34,802 bases of DNA. Origin: Methanofollis sp. Lineage in GTDB: Archaea > Halobacteriota > Methanomicrobia > Methanomicrobiales > Methanofollaceae. The notes below the pieces were generated by a model. That model saw only the letters and a program-made list of their open reading frames with translations. It was not told the DNA's origin and ran no database searches. The stretch is taken from the NCBI GenBank assembly GCA_028696365.1, contig JAQVHG010000002.1, positions 1 through 34,802 of the forward strand, read 5' to 3'. The translations under genes and the position numbers were made by a program. This document shows, one piece after another, positions 25,783 through 33,266 of the stretch (its first letter is position 1; every line of letters begins with the position of its first letter).

Positions 25783-26039
25783 AGAGCATATCCCAAAACT
25801 CTCTGAGAGTTGAACACTCACTCGAACCGAAGCGCGTCCTCCCGGAAATTATAAACGCCCATCTTCCACCTGGGGGCGAGTGCCCCCAGGACCCCCCATG
25901 GATGAAGAGTGGCAGGGGATTACATCCCTTCTTTATGGTCATCCCTTCGCCTCCCCCTATCTCCCCCTATCGCAATCCAGGGAGTCCGGGGGCGGCACGC
26001 CCCCTACCAGAGAGACATCCAGAGGGTTTCTACAGAGCC
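25783..26039. repeat. Mosaic dispersed repeat: type II left half with type I right end
   Basis: The left end AGAGCATATCCCAAAACTCT and the following segment match type II. The centre holds GGGGGCGAGTGCCCCC and GGGGGCGGCACGCCCCC hairpins. The right tip GGGTTTCTACAGAGCC is type I. It is non-coding; 26040-26151 has no feature. Confidence 0.75.
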
Positions 26040-26151
26040 CAACCTTGAAAATATATCTGTAATGCTCTTTGTGTAAGAATAGCCGCATGCCCATCCCCCT
26101 CAACGAAGAAAATACCAATCTTTTCAGAACAGAAAACAAAACCAGACAAGA

Positions 26152-26562
26152 TCAGACTGTCTTCAACATTCCATTCCCATCAGGTTCTGTTCTTCCTTCA
26201 GGCGTCCGATCAAAATCCACATCAAAACTGACAAGTGAGAGACCATTGCGTTGTGCCGCGCAATACTGGTAGGCATCGTCGAAGTCCAGAGAATAGGCTT
26301 CCATCGCCCGGACCATCGCGTCCATATCTCCAGGGCCGAGATGAATGAGACGGACGCCGCCATCATAAAAAAGATCGTGCGTAAACATCAAGAACAGGCC
26401 TGAATAGTGCAGCCTGCAGAGGATGACCCCAATCGAATGATAGCAAAAATCTGTGCAAAAAAGCCTGTCTGAAGATGTTTTTGCAAGGAACGCACCGACA
26501 TCTTCCGATCGGCCCTGATCCAGAAGGCGTTCCAGCCAGATGTTGGTATCGACAAGATACAT
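26152..26562 (-). CDS. PIN-domain ribonuclease toxin (VapC-like)
   Basis: This 136-aa protein starts with MYLVDTNIWLERLL, where Asp5 is the first PIN catalytic acid. Later acids are Asp95/Asp96 in SLDFDDAY and Asp114/Asp116 in LVSFDVDFDR. The expected mid-domain Glu is not obvious (the CTDFC region has Asp38). PIN toxins cleave tRNA or rRNA and are neutralised by the upstream partner. The ATG is six bases after the antitoxin stop, with GAGGTC as ribosome binding site. Confidence 0.85.
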   Translation of the reverse strand: MYLVDTNIWLERLLDQGRSEDVGAFLAKTSSDRLFCTDFCYHSIGVILCRLHYSGLFLMFTHDLFYDGGVRLIHLGPGDMDAMVRAMEAYSLDFDDAYQYCAAQRNGLSLVSFDVDFDRTPEGRTEPDGNGMLKTV

Positions 26563-26568
26563 CAGACC

Positions 26569-26775
26569 TCAATCACTCCGCCACTCCAGCGCTTTTTTCT
26601 GGAGTTCCACCGACGTGTATGATCCCTTCAGTGCCGCAAGCCCCCCTGCCCAGTCCTGCTTCAGGATGACACCTGTCTTTTTTCTCTCCCTGGAAAGTAA
26701 AAACAAAGCATAATCCTCGACTTCCTGCCTGAGATGAGGGGGCAGTTCGCGGATTATCTTATCTATCGTCGTCAT
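26569..26775 (-). CDS. Antitoxin partner of the PIN toxin (DUF2281/VapB-like)
   Basis: This 68-aa protein reads MTTIDKIIRELPPHLRQEVE, then a YALFLLSRER stretch, and ends KKALEWRSD. The pattern 'IIRELPPHLRQEVEDYALFLL' without a long DNA-binding N-terminus resembles small DUF2281-type antitoxins found before PIN toxins. An open frame begins at 26883, but the ATG at 26775 has CAGGAGC directly upstream and a family-like N-terminus, so it is preferred. The toxin follows after six bases. Confidence 0.8.
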   Translation of the reverse strand: MTTIDKIIRELPPHLRQEVEDYALFLLSRERKKTGVILKQDWAGGLAALKGSYTSVELQKKALEWRSD

Positions 26776-27208
26776 GCTCCTGGCCGCGAGGAAGTTCTTC
26801 GTGTCACTACATATCTCTTTTCCCTCGCTGGCACCATGGGGGCATATCAAAATACGCGGTAACGTTAGAACAGATTTGAGCAATAAAAACCCCTGACTTC
26901 TCTCAAAGAGACCCAGAGGAGGAAAAAAGACTTCATCATAATCTTCCCTTGATCTTACCAGATTCTACTGGGCCATATTATTCATAGCCGATCGAACAAC
27001 ATCGACAATATGTTTAAACCAAAATATATCAATAAAGATCAATTAGAAATATATATATATTAAAATCTTAGCTCAATAAAATCTCGGAGGTGATACGGAT
27101 TCAAAACCATATAATCTTTTTACCATTTCTTCGATGATATCAAACAAATTGTACGATATCAGTGCATAGATTATGACTTTAAATCTAATCAAAAGGAGGA
27201 ATTAAATC
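26776..27208. other. AT-rich intergenic region
   Basis: No gene is seen here. From about 26960 the DNA is clearly AT-richer than the rest of the window, with long A/T runs such as ATATATATATATTAAAATC near 27048. It contains the promoters for the antitoxin (minus) and the small membrane protein (plus). The composition change suggests horizontally acquired DNA. Confidence 0.4.
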
Positions 27209-27376
27209 ATGAAAATATCTATGGAAAAAGTCTGGACTGTACTCCTCTTGGGAATTGTCGTATTTCTCCTCATCAGTGGGCTCAGTTATATCATCGAGGG
27301 AAAAGTGAACTGGGTAATTGCTATAGGGACCGCAATAGGTTTTTCGATCATATTCTTCATCTTCAAAAACCGGTAG
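27209..27376 (+). CDS. Small two-helix membrane protein
   Basis: This 55-aa ORF has a near-perfect Shine-Dalgarno sequence (AAAGGAGG, 27193-27200) eight bases before its ATG. The sequence is MKISMEKVWT, a hydrophobic helix rich in Val, Leu and Ile, a short EGKVNW loop, a second hydrophobic helix (IAIGTAIGFSIIFFIF) and a KNR end. A helical hairpin with basic tails is typical of small inner-membrane proteins, including some type I-like toxins. It has no visible partner and lies in AT-rich DNA. The family is not recognised. Confidence 0.7.
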   Translation: MKISMEKVWTVLLLGIVVFLLISGLSYIIEGKVNWVIAIGTAIGFSIIFFIFKNR

Positions 27377-27547
27377 TGGAAAAAAGGTCACCAACTTCTC
27401 ATTTTCATCATGAAAAAACCCAAGCAGGATTATATCTTCAGTCCAGACCCCTCCATTCTCTGGAATAGGGAACAATATCTTTCGCAATACCAAACACCTA
27501 TGATGTGGATAGCACAGCGATCAGAAGATCTACTCAGAACAATGTTC

Positions 27548-27880
27548 ATACTGAGGTCATCCCAAAACTACTCTGACCTTAGTAGGTGAGTAGAGGAAGT
27601 ATCTGAAGCGTGGTGTCGTTCAAGAACTTGTTGCCCCCCCTATATTCATCGTGGGGAGTCCGGGCGACACTCCCCCCGGCAGGAGAGAGCAAGAACCATG
27701 TTTTATTTTTTTGTGGGCGGCACCTCTGATCGGTCGCCTTCCTCCGTCATTCACACCGGGAACACCATCTTCACACCCCGGGGAGTGGCGATTAAACCGG
27801 GGGAGGCAGAAGGATGGCCAGAAACGGTCCTAATCCCCAGGATTGACTAAGCCAAGGATACTTTTGGGATATGTTCACTG
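27548..27880. repeat. Type II dispersed element, reverse orientation
   Basis: TACTGAGGTCATCCCAAAAC at the left and CTTTTGGGATATGTTCACTG at the right are inverted relative to the other type II copies. The 333-bp body is more diverged but keeps a GC hairpin (GGGGAGTCCGGGCGACACTC). It is non-coding. 27377-27547 has no gene. Confidence 0.65.
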
Positions 27881-27920
27881 TATACATAAGGCAGGTGTTT
27901 GCCTAATAGTCAATTCTACA

Positions 27921-28134
27921 GCTCTGTAGAAATCTTCTTGATGAATCTCTCTGGCGGGGGACTGGCCGCGACACGATAGGTCGAGGACGGCAGCACCCTC
28001 GTCACAGTCGTTCATTGTCCCTTCCCACCCCTATCCTCCTCCCTGGGGTCCGGGGGCAACACCCCCAGCGTGAGGCTATAGGAAGGCGGATGACACGCAT
28101 TCTCCCCACGATAAGTGAGGGTTTCTACAAAGCC
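27921..28134. repeat. Type I dispersed inverted-repeat element
   Basis: The left tip GCTCTGTAGAAATC and the right tip GGGTTTCTACAAAGCC bracket a body sharing GAGGACGGCAGCACC and GGAAGGCGGATGACACGCAT with the copies at 10316 and 18179. TTCTACA just outside the left tip makes TTCTACAGCTCTGTAGAA, an inverted pair of element tips. It is non-coding. Confidence 0.75.
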
Positions 28135-28223
28135 AATTCTAAAGAATTGAATCTACATTTCCATTCCTGGATACTCTAGAGATCCAACAAAACTAGCCCC
28201 ACCAGTTCCCCTGAACACCCCCC

Positions 28224-28484
28224 TCAGGACGACACCGGGACCGCCTCATGGATCAGGAAGAGAAACCGCTCCTTCGGGAGGGCGGCCTGTTGGAGCACTG
28301 AAAGAAGCGTTCCCACTGGAAGGTCACCGCGGCGCGGTACGACCACCAGGAGCGGACGCCCAGACTCGTCGAGGCATGAGAGAGCGATCTGGCTCCCTTT
28401 ACTCCGCTTCGGTGCGAAGTCAAACCCAATCCTCTTCAGGACCCTGATGACCCGGTCTGAAGAGATCACTGAAAGGCGCGTCAT
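28224..28484 (-). CDS. HicA-like toxin family protein lacking the catalytic His
   Basis: This 86-aa protein follows the HicA double-stranded-RNA-binding-like fold: an N-terminal helix (SDRVIRVLKRIGF), KRSKGSQIAL, a strand LLVVVPRRGDLPVGTL and a helix LLSVLQQAALP. HicA mRNases have KGSH at the site where this protein has KGSQ, so the catalytic His is replaced by Gln32 and activity is doubtful. It overlaps the upstream HicB-like gene by four bases. Confidence 0.8.
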   Translation of the reverse strand: MTRLSVISSDRVIRVLKRIGFDFAPKRSKGSQIALSCLDESGRPLLVVVPRRGDLPVGTLLSVLQQAALPKERFLFLIHEAVPVSS

Positions 28485-28717
28485 TCTGATACCTCAAAGG
28501 TCGTCGTGAACTTGCGCGGCGAGCGGAGTGCCGGGATCACGTCCTCAGTCAGCCCGAGCACTTTTGCATTCTCCAGATAGAGTTCAGCCGCCTCCCTGAG
28601 ATGAACAAGGGCGCGGTCAGGCGTATCGCCGCAACTTGCGACTCCTATTTCAGGACACTTCGAGACATAGACGCCCCCCTCCTCCCAGAGCGCTGCAGTC
28701 AAGGTATATCTCTTCAT
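28481..28717 (-). CDS. HicB-like antitoxin
   Basis: This 78-aa protein has the HicB partial RNase-H fold: YTLTAALWEEGGVYVSKCPE, IGVASCGDTPDRALVHLREA and LYLENAK, matching the family pattern of a strand pair, 'P(E)-GV-S-GDT-EEAL-NL-EA'. No C-terminal DNA-binding domain is present, as in short HicB forms. The unusual order HicB then HicA occurs in several archaea. GGGGAG stands six bases before the ATG. Confidence 0.85.
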   Translation of the reverse strand: MKRYTLTAALWEEGGVYVSKCPEIGVASCGDTPDRALVHLREAAELYLENAKVLGLTEDVIPALRSPRKFTTTFEVSE

Positions 28718-28846
28718 TCCTCATCTCCCCCCAGAGTGCCGGAGACCCGGCACCCATCCTTCAGGAACCCTTTCAATATCAACCCTTGCCCTTCCTGGAC
28801 GGTCGTACATCACTGCCTTTAACATGGCTCCAGTCGACCTCTTTTT

Positions 28847-30175
28847 ATGGACATTGAGGGATTCGCCCGCCGCGAACGTGCGGCAGGCAGGAGCAGGGAG
28901 GACGTGGTTGAGACCCTCACCGACAGGATCCTTGAGATCAAGAGAGGCGTTTCCAGAGCATATGCCCGGCAGTTCGCCGCGGCTGTCGTTGAAGAGGTGG
29001 AGAACACCTCTGGGCTGACCGGCGACCTCTTCGAGTACGAGCACGCCGGCGTCACGATGGGCGAGTTCGGCGTTGGATCAAGAGGCCGGGGCGACTTTTT
29101 CGCCCATCGCCAGTTCCCCAGGATCATCGGGAAGGCTGCAGTCGCGGTCGGTGTCGACGAGATGGACGACGCCGGGGCTGTCAGGGCCGGCGGGGAATAT
29201 ATCATCACCACCGTCGACGGGATGCACTCGCGTCTCTCCGACTTCCCCTTCCTCGCCGGGTTCCACGTGACGAGGGCGACACTCCGCGACGCCTACGTGA
29301 TGGGGGCCCACCCTATCGCCCTCCTCTCCGACATCCATGTCGCCGACGACGGCGACGTCGCCAAGATCTTTGACTACACCGCCGGGATCGCCGCCGTCGC
29401 CGAGGCGATGAAGGTTCCGCTGGTCACCGGGTCGACCCTCCGCATCGGCGGGGACATGGTCCTCGGCGACCGGATGACCGGGTGTGTCGGGGCCGTCGGG
29501 GTCGCCGACCACCTCACCGCCCGCACCGAGACAAAGCCAGGCGACGTCCTGCTTATGACCGCGGGCGCAGGCGGCGGGACCATCGCCACCACCGCTCTCT
29601 ACTTCGGCCACCCAGAGGTCGTCGAGGAGACGATCAACCTCCACTTCCTCAAGGCCTGCGAAGCCCTCCTCAGGAGCTCGGTCCTCGAACATATCCACAC
29701 CATGACCGACGTCACCAACGGCGGACTGCGCGGCGACGTCTATGAGATGGCCGAGACCGCCGATTGTAAGATCGTCGTCGACGACGAGAACCTCAGGAAA
29801 CTCGTCCAGCCGCGGGTGCTGAAGATGCTCGACGCCCTTCAGATCGACTATCTCGGCGTCTCCCTCGACGCCCTCCTCGTCGTCGTCCCGCCAGAGCACG
29901 CCGAGGAGGTCATGGCCGTCGTCAGGTCAGAAGGTGTCCCAATCGCGGAGATCGGATATGTCGAGGAAGGCCCGGCCGACTCGGTCCTCCTCTCTGAGGG
30001 CGAGGAGCGGGACTTCCAGCCGCGTTTCAGAGAGTCTGCCTACACTCCGGTGAAGAAGGTCGTAGATAAAGAGCCCCGCGACTTCGATGAGATGAAGGAG
30101 CAGGTCCACAGGGCCGCCGACGCCGCCATCGCAAAGAAAGAGCGGATCCTCAGACAGCTCCAGAAGGCTGAGTAA
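28847..30175 (+). CDS. AIR-synthase/selenophosphate-synthetase-related protein
   Basis: This 442-aa protein is of the PurM-like ATP-binding superfamily. An N-terminal helical part (1-90) precedes the AIRS core: VGVDEMDDAGA, ITTVDGMHSR (metal/ATP Asp), RDAYVMGAHPIALLSDIHVADD, then LVTGSTLRIGGDMVLGD, and a C-terminal lobe with MTDVTNGGLRGD and LGVSLDALLVVVP. It resembles the COG2144 group conserved in methanogens whose substrate is unknown. It lacks the Cys/Sec loop of true SelD. A TATA-like CCTTTAACA is about 25 bases before the ATG, so the transcript is probably leaderless. Confidence 0.85.
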   Translation: MDIEGFARRERAAGRSREDVVETLTDRILEIKRGVSRAYARQFAAAVVEEVENTSGLTGDLFEYEHAGVTMGEFGVGSRGRGDFFAHRQFPRIIGKAAVAVGVDEMDDAGAVRAGGEYIITTVDGMHSRLSDFPFLAGFHVTRATLRDAYVMGAHPIALLSDIHVADDGDVAKIFDYTAGIAAVAEAMKVPLVTGSTLRIGGDMVLGDRMTGCVGAVGVADHLTARTETKPGDVLLMTAGAGGGTIATTALYFGHPEVVEETINLHFLKACEALLRSSVLEHIHTMTDVTNGGLRGDVYEMAETADCKIVVDDENLRKLVQPRVLKMLDALQIDYLGVSLDALLVVVPPEHAEEVMAVVRSEGVPIAEIGYVEEGPADSVLLSEGEERDFQPRFRESAYTPVKKVVDKEPRDFDEMKEQVHRAADAAIAKKERILRQLQKAE

Positions 30176-30196
30176 AGGAGAGGGAGATCTGCCAGG

Positions 30197-30243
30197 ATCT
30201 AGCCCGGTTTCGGGATCGGCCACCCCGATCCCGGGCCGGATCC
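30197..30243 (+). terminator. Strong hairpin after the AIR-synthase-like gene
   Basis: CGGGATCGG (30211-30219) pairs perfectly with CCGATCCCG (30225-30233), and outer GATC..GCCCGG/CCGGGC..GATC segments can extend it. A short T-run lies about 30 bases later. It may stabilise the 3' end of the message or belong to the adjacent repeat. Confidence 0.45.
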
Positions 30244-30253
30244 GAGAGATCAG

Positions 30254-30441
30254 GCGATCTCGGCAGAACAAGTCTATTTTTCCGAACACACCCTGGAAAC
30301 CAGGCCCGTAAACGCCCCCTGAGGCCACATATGAATGAGAGAGATATTTCTGGTCAGAGGGAACCAGTGCGGCGGCCAGGGGACGTTGTGAAATCCCGGA
30401 GATCAGCGCGATTTTGAAGGATAAAAGATGGCTTTTGAGCC
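30254..30441. repeat. Type III direct repeat, copy 1
   Basis: This 188-bp segment recurs, diverged, at 30641-30828. Shared blocks in the same order are GCGATCTCG, GGAAACCA, TAAACGCCCCCT, GGCCAG, and CGCGATTTTGAAGG near the end. It is unrelated to types I and II and is non-coding. Confidence 0.75.
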
Positions 30442-30640
30442 ATTATGCCTGCATTTATACGTCAAATTCCTTAAGAATTTCAATCAGGCCATTCGTTCGA
30501 AGATCGAAGATACTTGCAGCCTATTCTGTTCATGCCCCCAGCCCAGGCCAAGTCGGCCCTGACCACAGGGAAAATACGCTTATATCGGCCCTCGTTTCGG
30601 GATGAACCAGACCAATCGCGGCCCAGATAGATGATATCGT

Positions 30641-30828
30641 GCGATCTCGTCAGAATAAGCCTGATTAACCGATCATGCCAGGGAAACCACCTCCATAAAC
30701 GCCCCCTAACGGCCTTTATGACTACAAGTAATAAGGGGGCCAGAGAGCGACGGTACGCCGGCCAGCGAGTGTCGTGAATGCCGGGAAAACGGCGCGATTT
30801 TGAAGGGAGAAGAGAGGCTCTTCAAGCC
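30641..30828. repeat. Type III direct repeat, copy 2
   Basis: It has the same length and block order as copy 1, 387 bp downstream. The region 30829-31151 after it contains no convincing gene, only a decayed GC-rich fragment near 31110-31130. Confidence 0.75.
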
Positions 30829-31151
30829 GAAAAATACCATTGAGGCCATATAGGGACTCAATGGGCCACCCAGCGCCCGACCACTCGAAGGATTGGCCGG
30901 GGACCACAATATATCCTTCAGGATCGGTTCTGTCGAATCGAGCATGAGCCCCGGGCTCAAGCATACGTGATGAACATTCTTGTGGCTCCCTGGTGTGAGG
31001 ATAGATCGATCTGTGATCTTTCTTGTGCCGCTCCCCCATATCCTCACGCGAGATCACGGGAACGTTTCTGCGATTGAGGGCGGCACGCCTTCCACATCAA
31101 TCACACCGGGGGCGGCCAGCCCCCCGTCGAAGTGAACTTTCAAGAAGATTT

Positions 31152-31497
31152 ACCATGAGCATATCCCAAAACTCTCTAGGGTTGAAGACCTCCTCGAACT
31201 GAAGTGCTTCTTTCCAGAAATTTTAAACGCTGTCCTTGACCGGGGGGCTTGGCCGCCCCCCGAACCCCCCGCCGATGAAGATTGGCAGAGGATTGCGTTC
31301 CGTCTTCATGATCTTTTCTCCGCCTTCCCGCGCCTATCTCGCTCCTGGGGGTCCAGGGGCAACGCCCCCGGCGTGGGCGAGGGGGAAGGCGACGAATGCA
31401 TGGATGTGCGATGAAAAAGTTAGGATCTCTTCATTGTCATCCATCGCTCTCAATCGGTGAGGATGAGAGCCAGAGTGTTTTGGGATGACCTCATGGT
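31152..31497. repeat. Type II dispersed inverted-repeat element, best-preserved copy
   Basis: It is 346 bp, from ACCATGAGCATATCCCAAAA to GTTTTGGGATGACCTCATGGT; TTA/TAA just outside extend the inverted repeat. It contains two GC hairpins (GGGGGGCTTGGCCGCCCCCC and GGGGTCCAGGGGCAACGCCC). It directly abuts the tnpB remnant, so it probably interrupted or truncated it. Confidence 0.85.
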
Positions 31498-32041
31498 AAG
31501 AAGATCGAGAACCCACAATAATTCTTCCGCACCGACGAGAAAGCCCTTGCGAAGGCGCAGAAGAGACTCTCGAAAGCAGAGAAAGGTACTCCTGAACGGA
31601 AGAAGGCCAGAAAGATCGTCGCACATATCCACAAACGGATCGCCAACAGACGGCTCAATTTTGCTCACCAGACTTCCTGGAAGTTAATGGCTCTGTAGAA
31701 ATCTTCTGGATGATTTTGTCTGCCGGGGGGCTTGCCGCCCCTAGCCAAAGAGGCGGGAAGGCGGGTGAGGTACGCTCACATCAGGAATTGGTGAGGGTTT
31801 CTACAAAGCTGAAAAGAACCACCTTCTGGCAAAAAGCATTGCAGATGTTGCCAGGAATATGTTCATCACGATCACTGAGAGCAAAGCGGAGGAAACTGGC
31901 TCGAACGTGATCCTGGTGAGCCCCAGGAATACATCGCAGCAATGTTCCAGATGTGGAATGATCGTCGCAAAGACACTCTCTGATCGCGACCAGAATGCGG
32001 CGATCAATATCATGAGATTAGGGCTACAATCTCAGGGGTAA
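31498..32041 (+). pseudogene. tnpB: Degraded IS200/IS605-type tnpB, split by a repeat element
   Basis: Two TnpB fragments are visible. Fragment 1 (31499-31688) reads KIENPQ, stop, FFRTDEKALAKAQKRLSKAE and continues as the typical helical middle region to FAHQTSWKL. Fragment 2 (31811-32041) reads HLLAKSIADVARNMF and ends with the zinc-ribbon/RuvC part SPRNTSQQCSRCGMIV, KTLSDRDQNAAINIMRLG. The second CxxC pair expected between KTLSDR and DQNAA has been deleted, and the 5' half of the gene is absent. A type I element lies between the fragments. After the stop, ATGCCCATGACTTCAGTCGG resembles the right end of this IS family, where the guide (omega) RNA end would be. Non-functional. Confidence 0.9.
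31689..31810. repeat. Short type I element inserted within tnpB
   Basis: GGCTCTGTAGAAATC at the left and GGGTTTCTACAAAGC at the right bracket only 122 bp, so about half of the usual body is deleted. It keeps GGCGGGAAGGCGGGTGAGG. It interrupts the tnpB remnant. Confidence 0.85.
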
Positions 32042-32225
32042 CATCCCACGATGCCCATGACTTCAGTCGGGGGAGCAGTCACAAGCGCTACCGAAATGGG
32101 ATGGCGCGGGTGATCCACTGATGAGCATTATAGTTCTCTTGTGGTCGAACGTCGGGAGAAAAAAGGCGATCACGAGGATACGTATCCTCTCCTATTGAAA
32201 AATGATCTCAAGAGTTGAATGAAAG

Positions 32226-32283
32226 TTGAAACAGGATAAAATACCCTGGCAACCGGGCATATTTCAGTTTTCTCCTGTTTCAA
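32226..32283. other. Inverted repeat with inner hairpin
   Basis: TTGAAACAGGA (32226-32236) and TCCTGTTTCAA (32273-32283) are perfect 11-bp arms. The loop holds CCCTGGCAACCGGGC, itself able to fold. Position is 3' of the coiled-coil gene and 180 bp after the IS remnant. A structured RNA or transcription terminator is possible. No gene is seen in 32042-32405. Confidence 0.45.
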
Positions 32284-32405
32284 GCAGAAAATCACGTTGT
32301 CAAGGACGCCCCTCGTGGGGCAGGTGTTCTCAATCTCTCCAAGTTATATCACAAGGGAGGATTGATCATCAGATCCAATCTGATTGAAACAATGCTGAAG
32401 GGTAC

Positions 32406-32588
32406 TTACTCGATAACCCCCTCCTCTGTTTCATCAAGAAGATGGTGAAGATGATCGTCGAGATTTTTGATGTGCGCGTTGAGTTCTTCAATATCTCTTC
32501 CCACGTGCTCTATGTCGTCATGCACATGTTCGAGTTCGACTTTCATGTGATCCACGAGTTCTCTTGTGTCTGTCACCTGTTCACTCAC
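32406..32588 (-). CDS. Small coiled-coil protein
   Basis: This 60-aa protein is nearly all helix with heptad spacing of Leu, Val and Ile: VDHMKVELEHVHDDIEHVGR, then IEELNAHIKNLDDHLHHLLD. It is acidic and His-rich (seven His). The start is GTG at 32588 with AGAAGG just upstream. It is not recognised; a small oligomerising or metal-binding protein is possible. The clean heptad pattern makes chance unlikely. Confidence 0.6.
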   Translation of the reverse strand: MSEQVTDTRELVDHMKVELEHVHDDIEHVGRDIEELNAHIKNLDDHLHHLLDETEEGVIE

Positions 32589-32705
32589 CTTCTCAAGTCT
32601 ATGATTCTGTAAGGAGGAGCCTCCCTACACTATTTGATTAGAGGATAAGGGAGCGAAGAACCTCACTCGAAAGATCTTCGATTTTGATCTCATTCCCTAA
32701 ATTAT

Positions 32706-32992
32706 GGCTTTGTAGAACCCCTCATCCATTATAGGTGCGGGCGTGATTCTCCGGCTCTGTAGAAACCCTCACCAATTGTGTAGGTGAGAGGTGTGTCCCC
32801 CGCCTTCCCACATCTTCAGGCCGGGGGCGAGTGCCACCCGGACCCCCGGGATGAAGACAGGGGCGGGAAGGCAGAATCGATGATCATAAAGAGAGTGCTG
32901 CCGTCCTCGACCTATACCTATAGTGTGGCGGGGGGTTCGGGGGGCGGCACCTCCCCCGCAGAGATGGCTATCCCGAGCATTTCTACAGAGCC
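32706..32992. repeat. Type I element, reverse orientation, with an extra left tip
   Basis: The full element is 32753-32992, from GGCTCTGTAGAAACCCTCACC to CATTTCTACAGAGCC; the body is the reverse complement of the copy at 18179 (AGAGTGCTGCCGTCCTCG). A second tip, GGCTTTGTAGAACCCC, lies at 32706-32721. Nothing coding is seen up to 33266, where a partial tip (GAGTTTCTACAAAGCC) ends near 33245. Confidence 0.8.
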
Positions 32993-33243
32993 CGAAAATC
33001 AGAGATCCACGGAAGATCGAAGACCTTCTTATCATCGGGAATCTTCGATTCTCTCAGTTCTCGAACTCGCTCACGCTAGGGAGGGGAAGACGAAGTCGAT
33101 GGATCTGAAGAGAGATTTGACGTCCACTACCTATCGCTTACGGGGGATCCTGGGGATGCGACCGAAGGGAGCTTGAGAAGATTGAATATCTTCGAGCGGC
33201 CCGCATCCCGTCAGAGTGTTTCATCTAGAGAGTTTCTACAAAG

Positions 33244-33262
33244 CCCCCCCCCCCAAAAAAAA
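33244..33262 (-). terminator. Homopolymer C11-A8 tract after hisD
   Basis: Eleven C then eight A on the plus strand; on the minus strand hisD is followed after four bases by T8 then G11. The T-run fits an archaeal terminator. The run lengths are prone to sequencing error. Confidence 0.5.
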
Positions 33263-33266
33263 GAAT

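Noticed and set aside
27185..27493. 102-aa open frame on the minus strand
   Set aside because: It is antisense to the small membrane ORF, which has a strong ribosome binding site; the minus frame has no recognisable pattern.
30722..31057. 111-aa and 113-aa overlapping frames on the minus strand
   Set aside because: About a third of each lies in type III repeat DNA, no family is recognisable and no ribosome binding site is evident. A gene fragment cannot be fully excluded.
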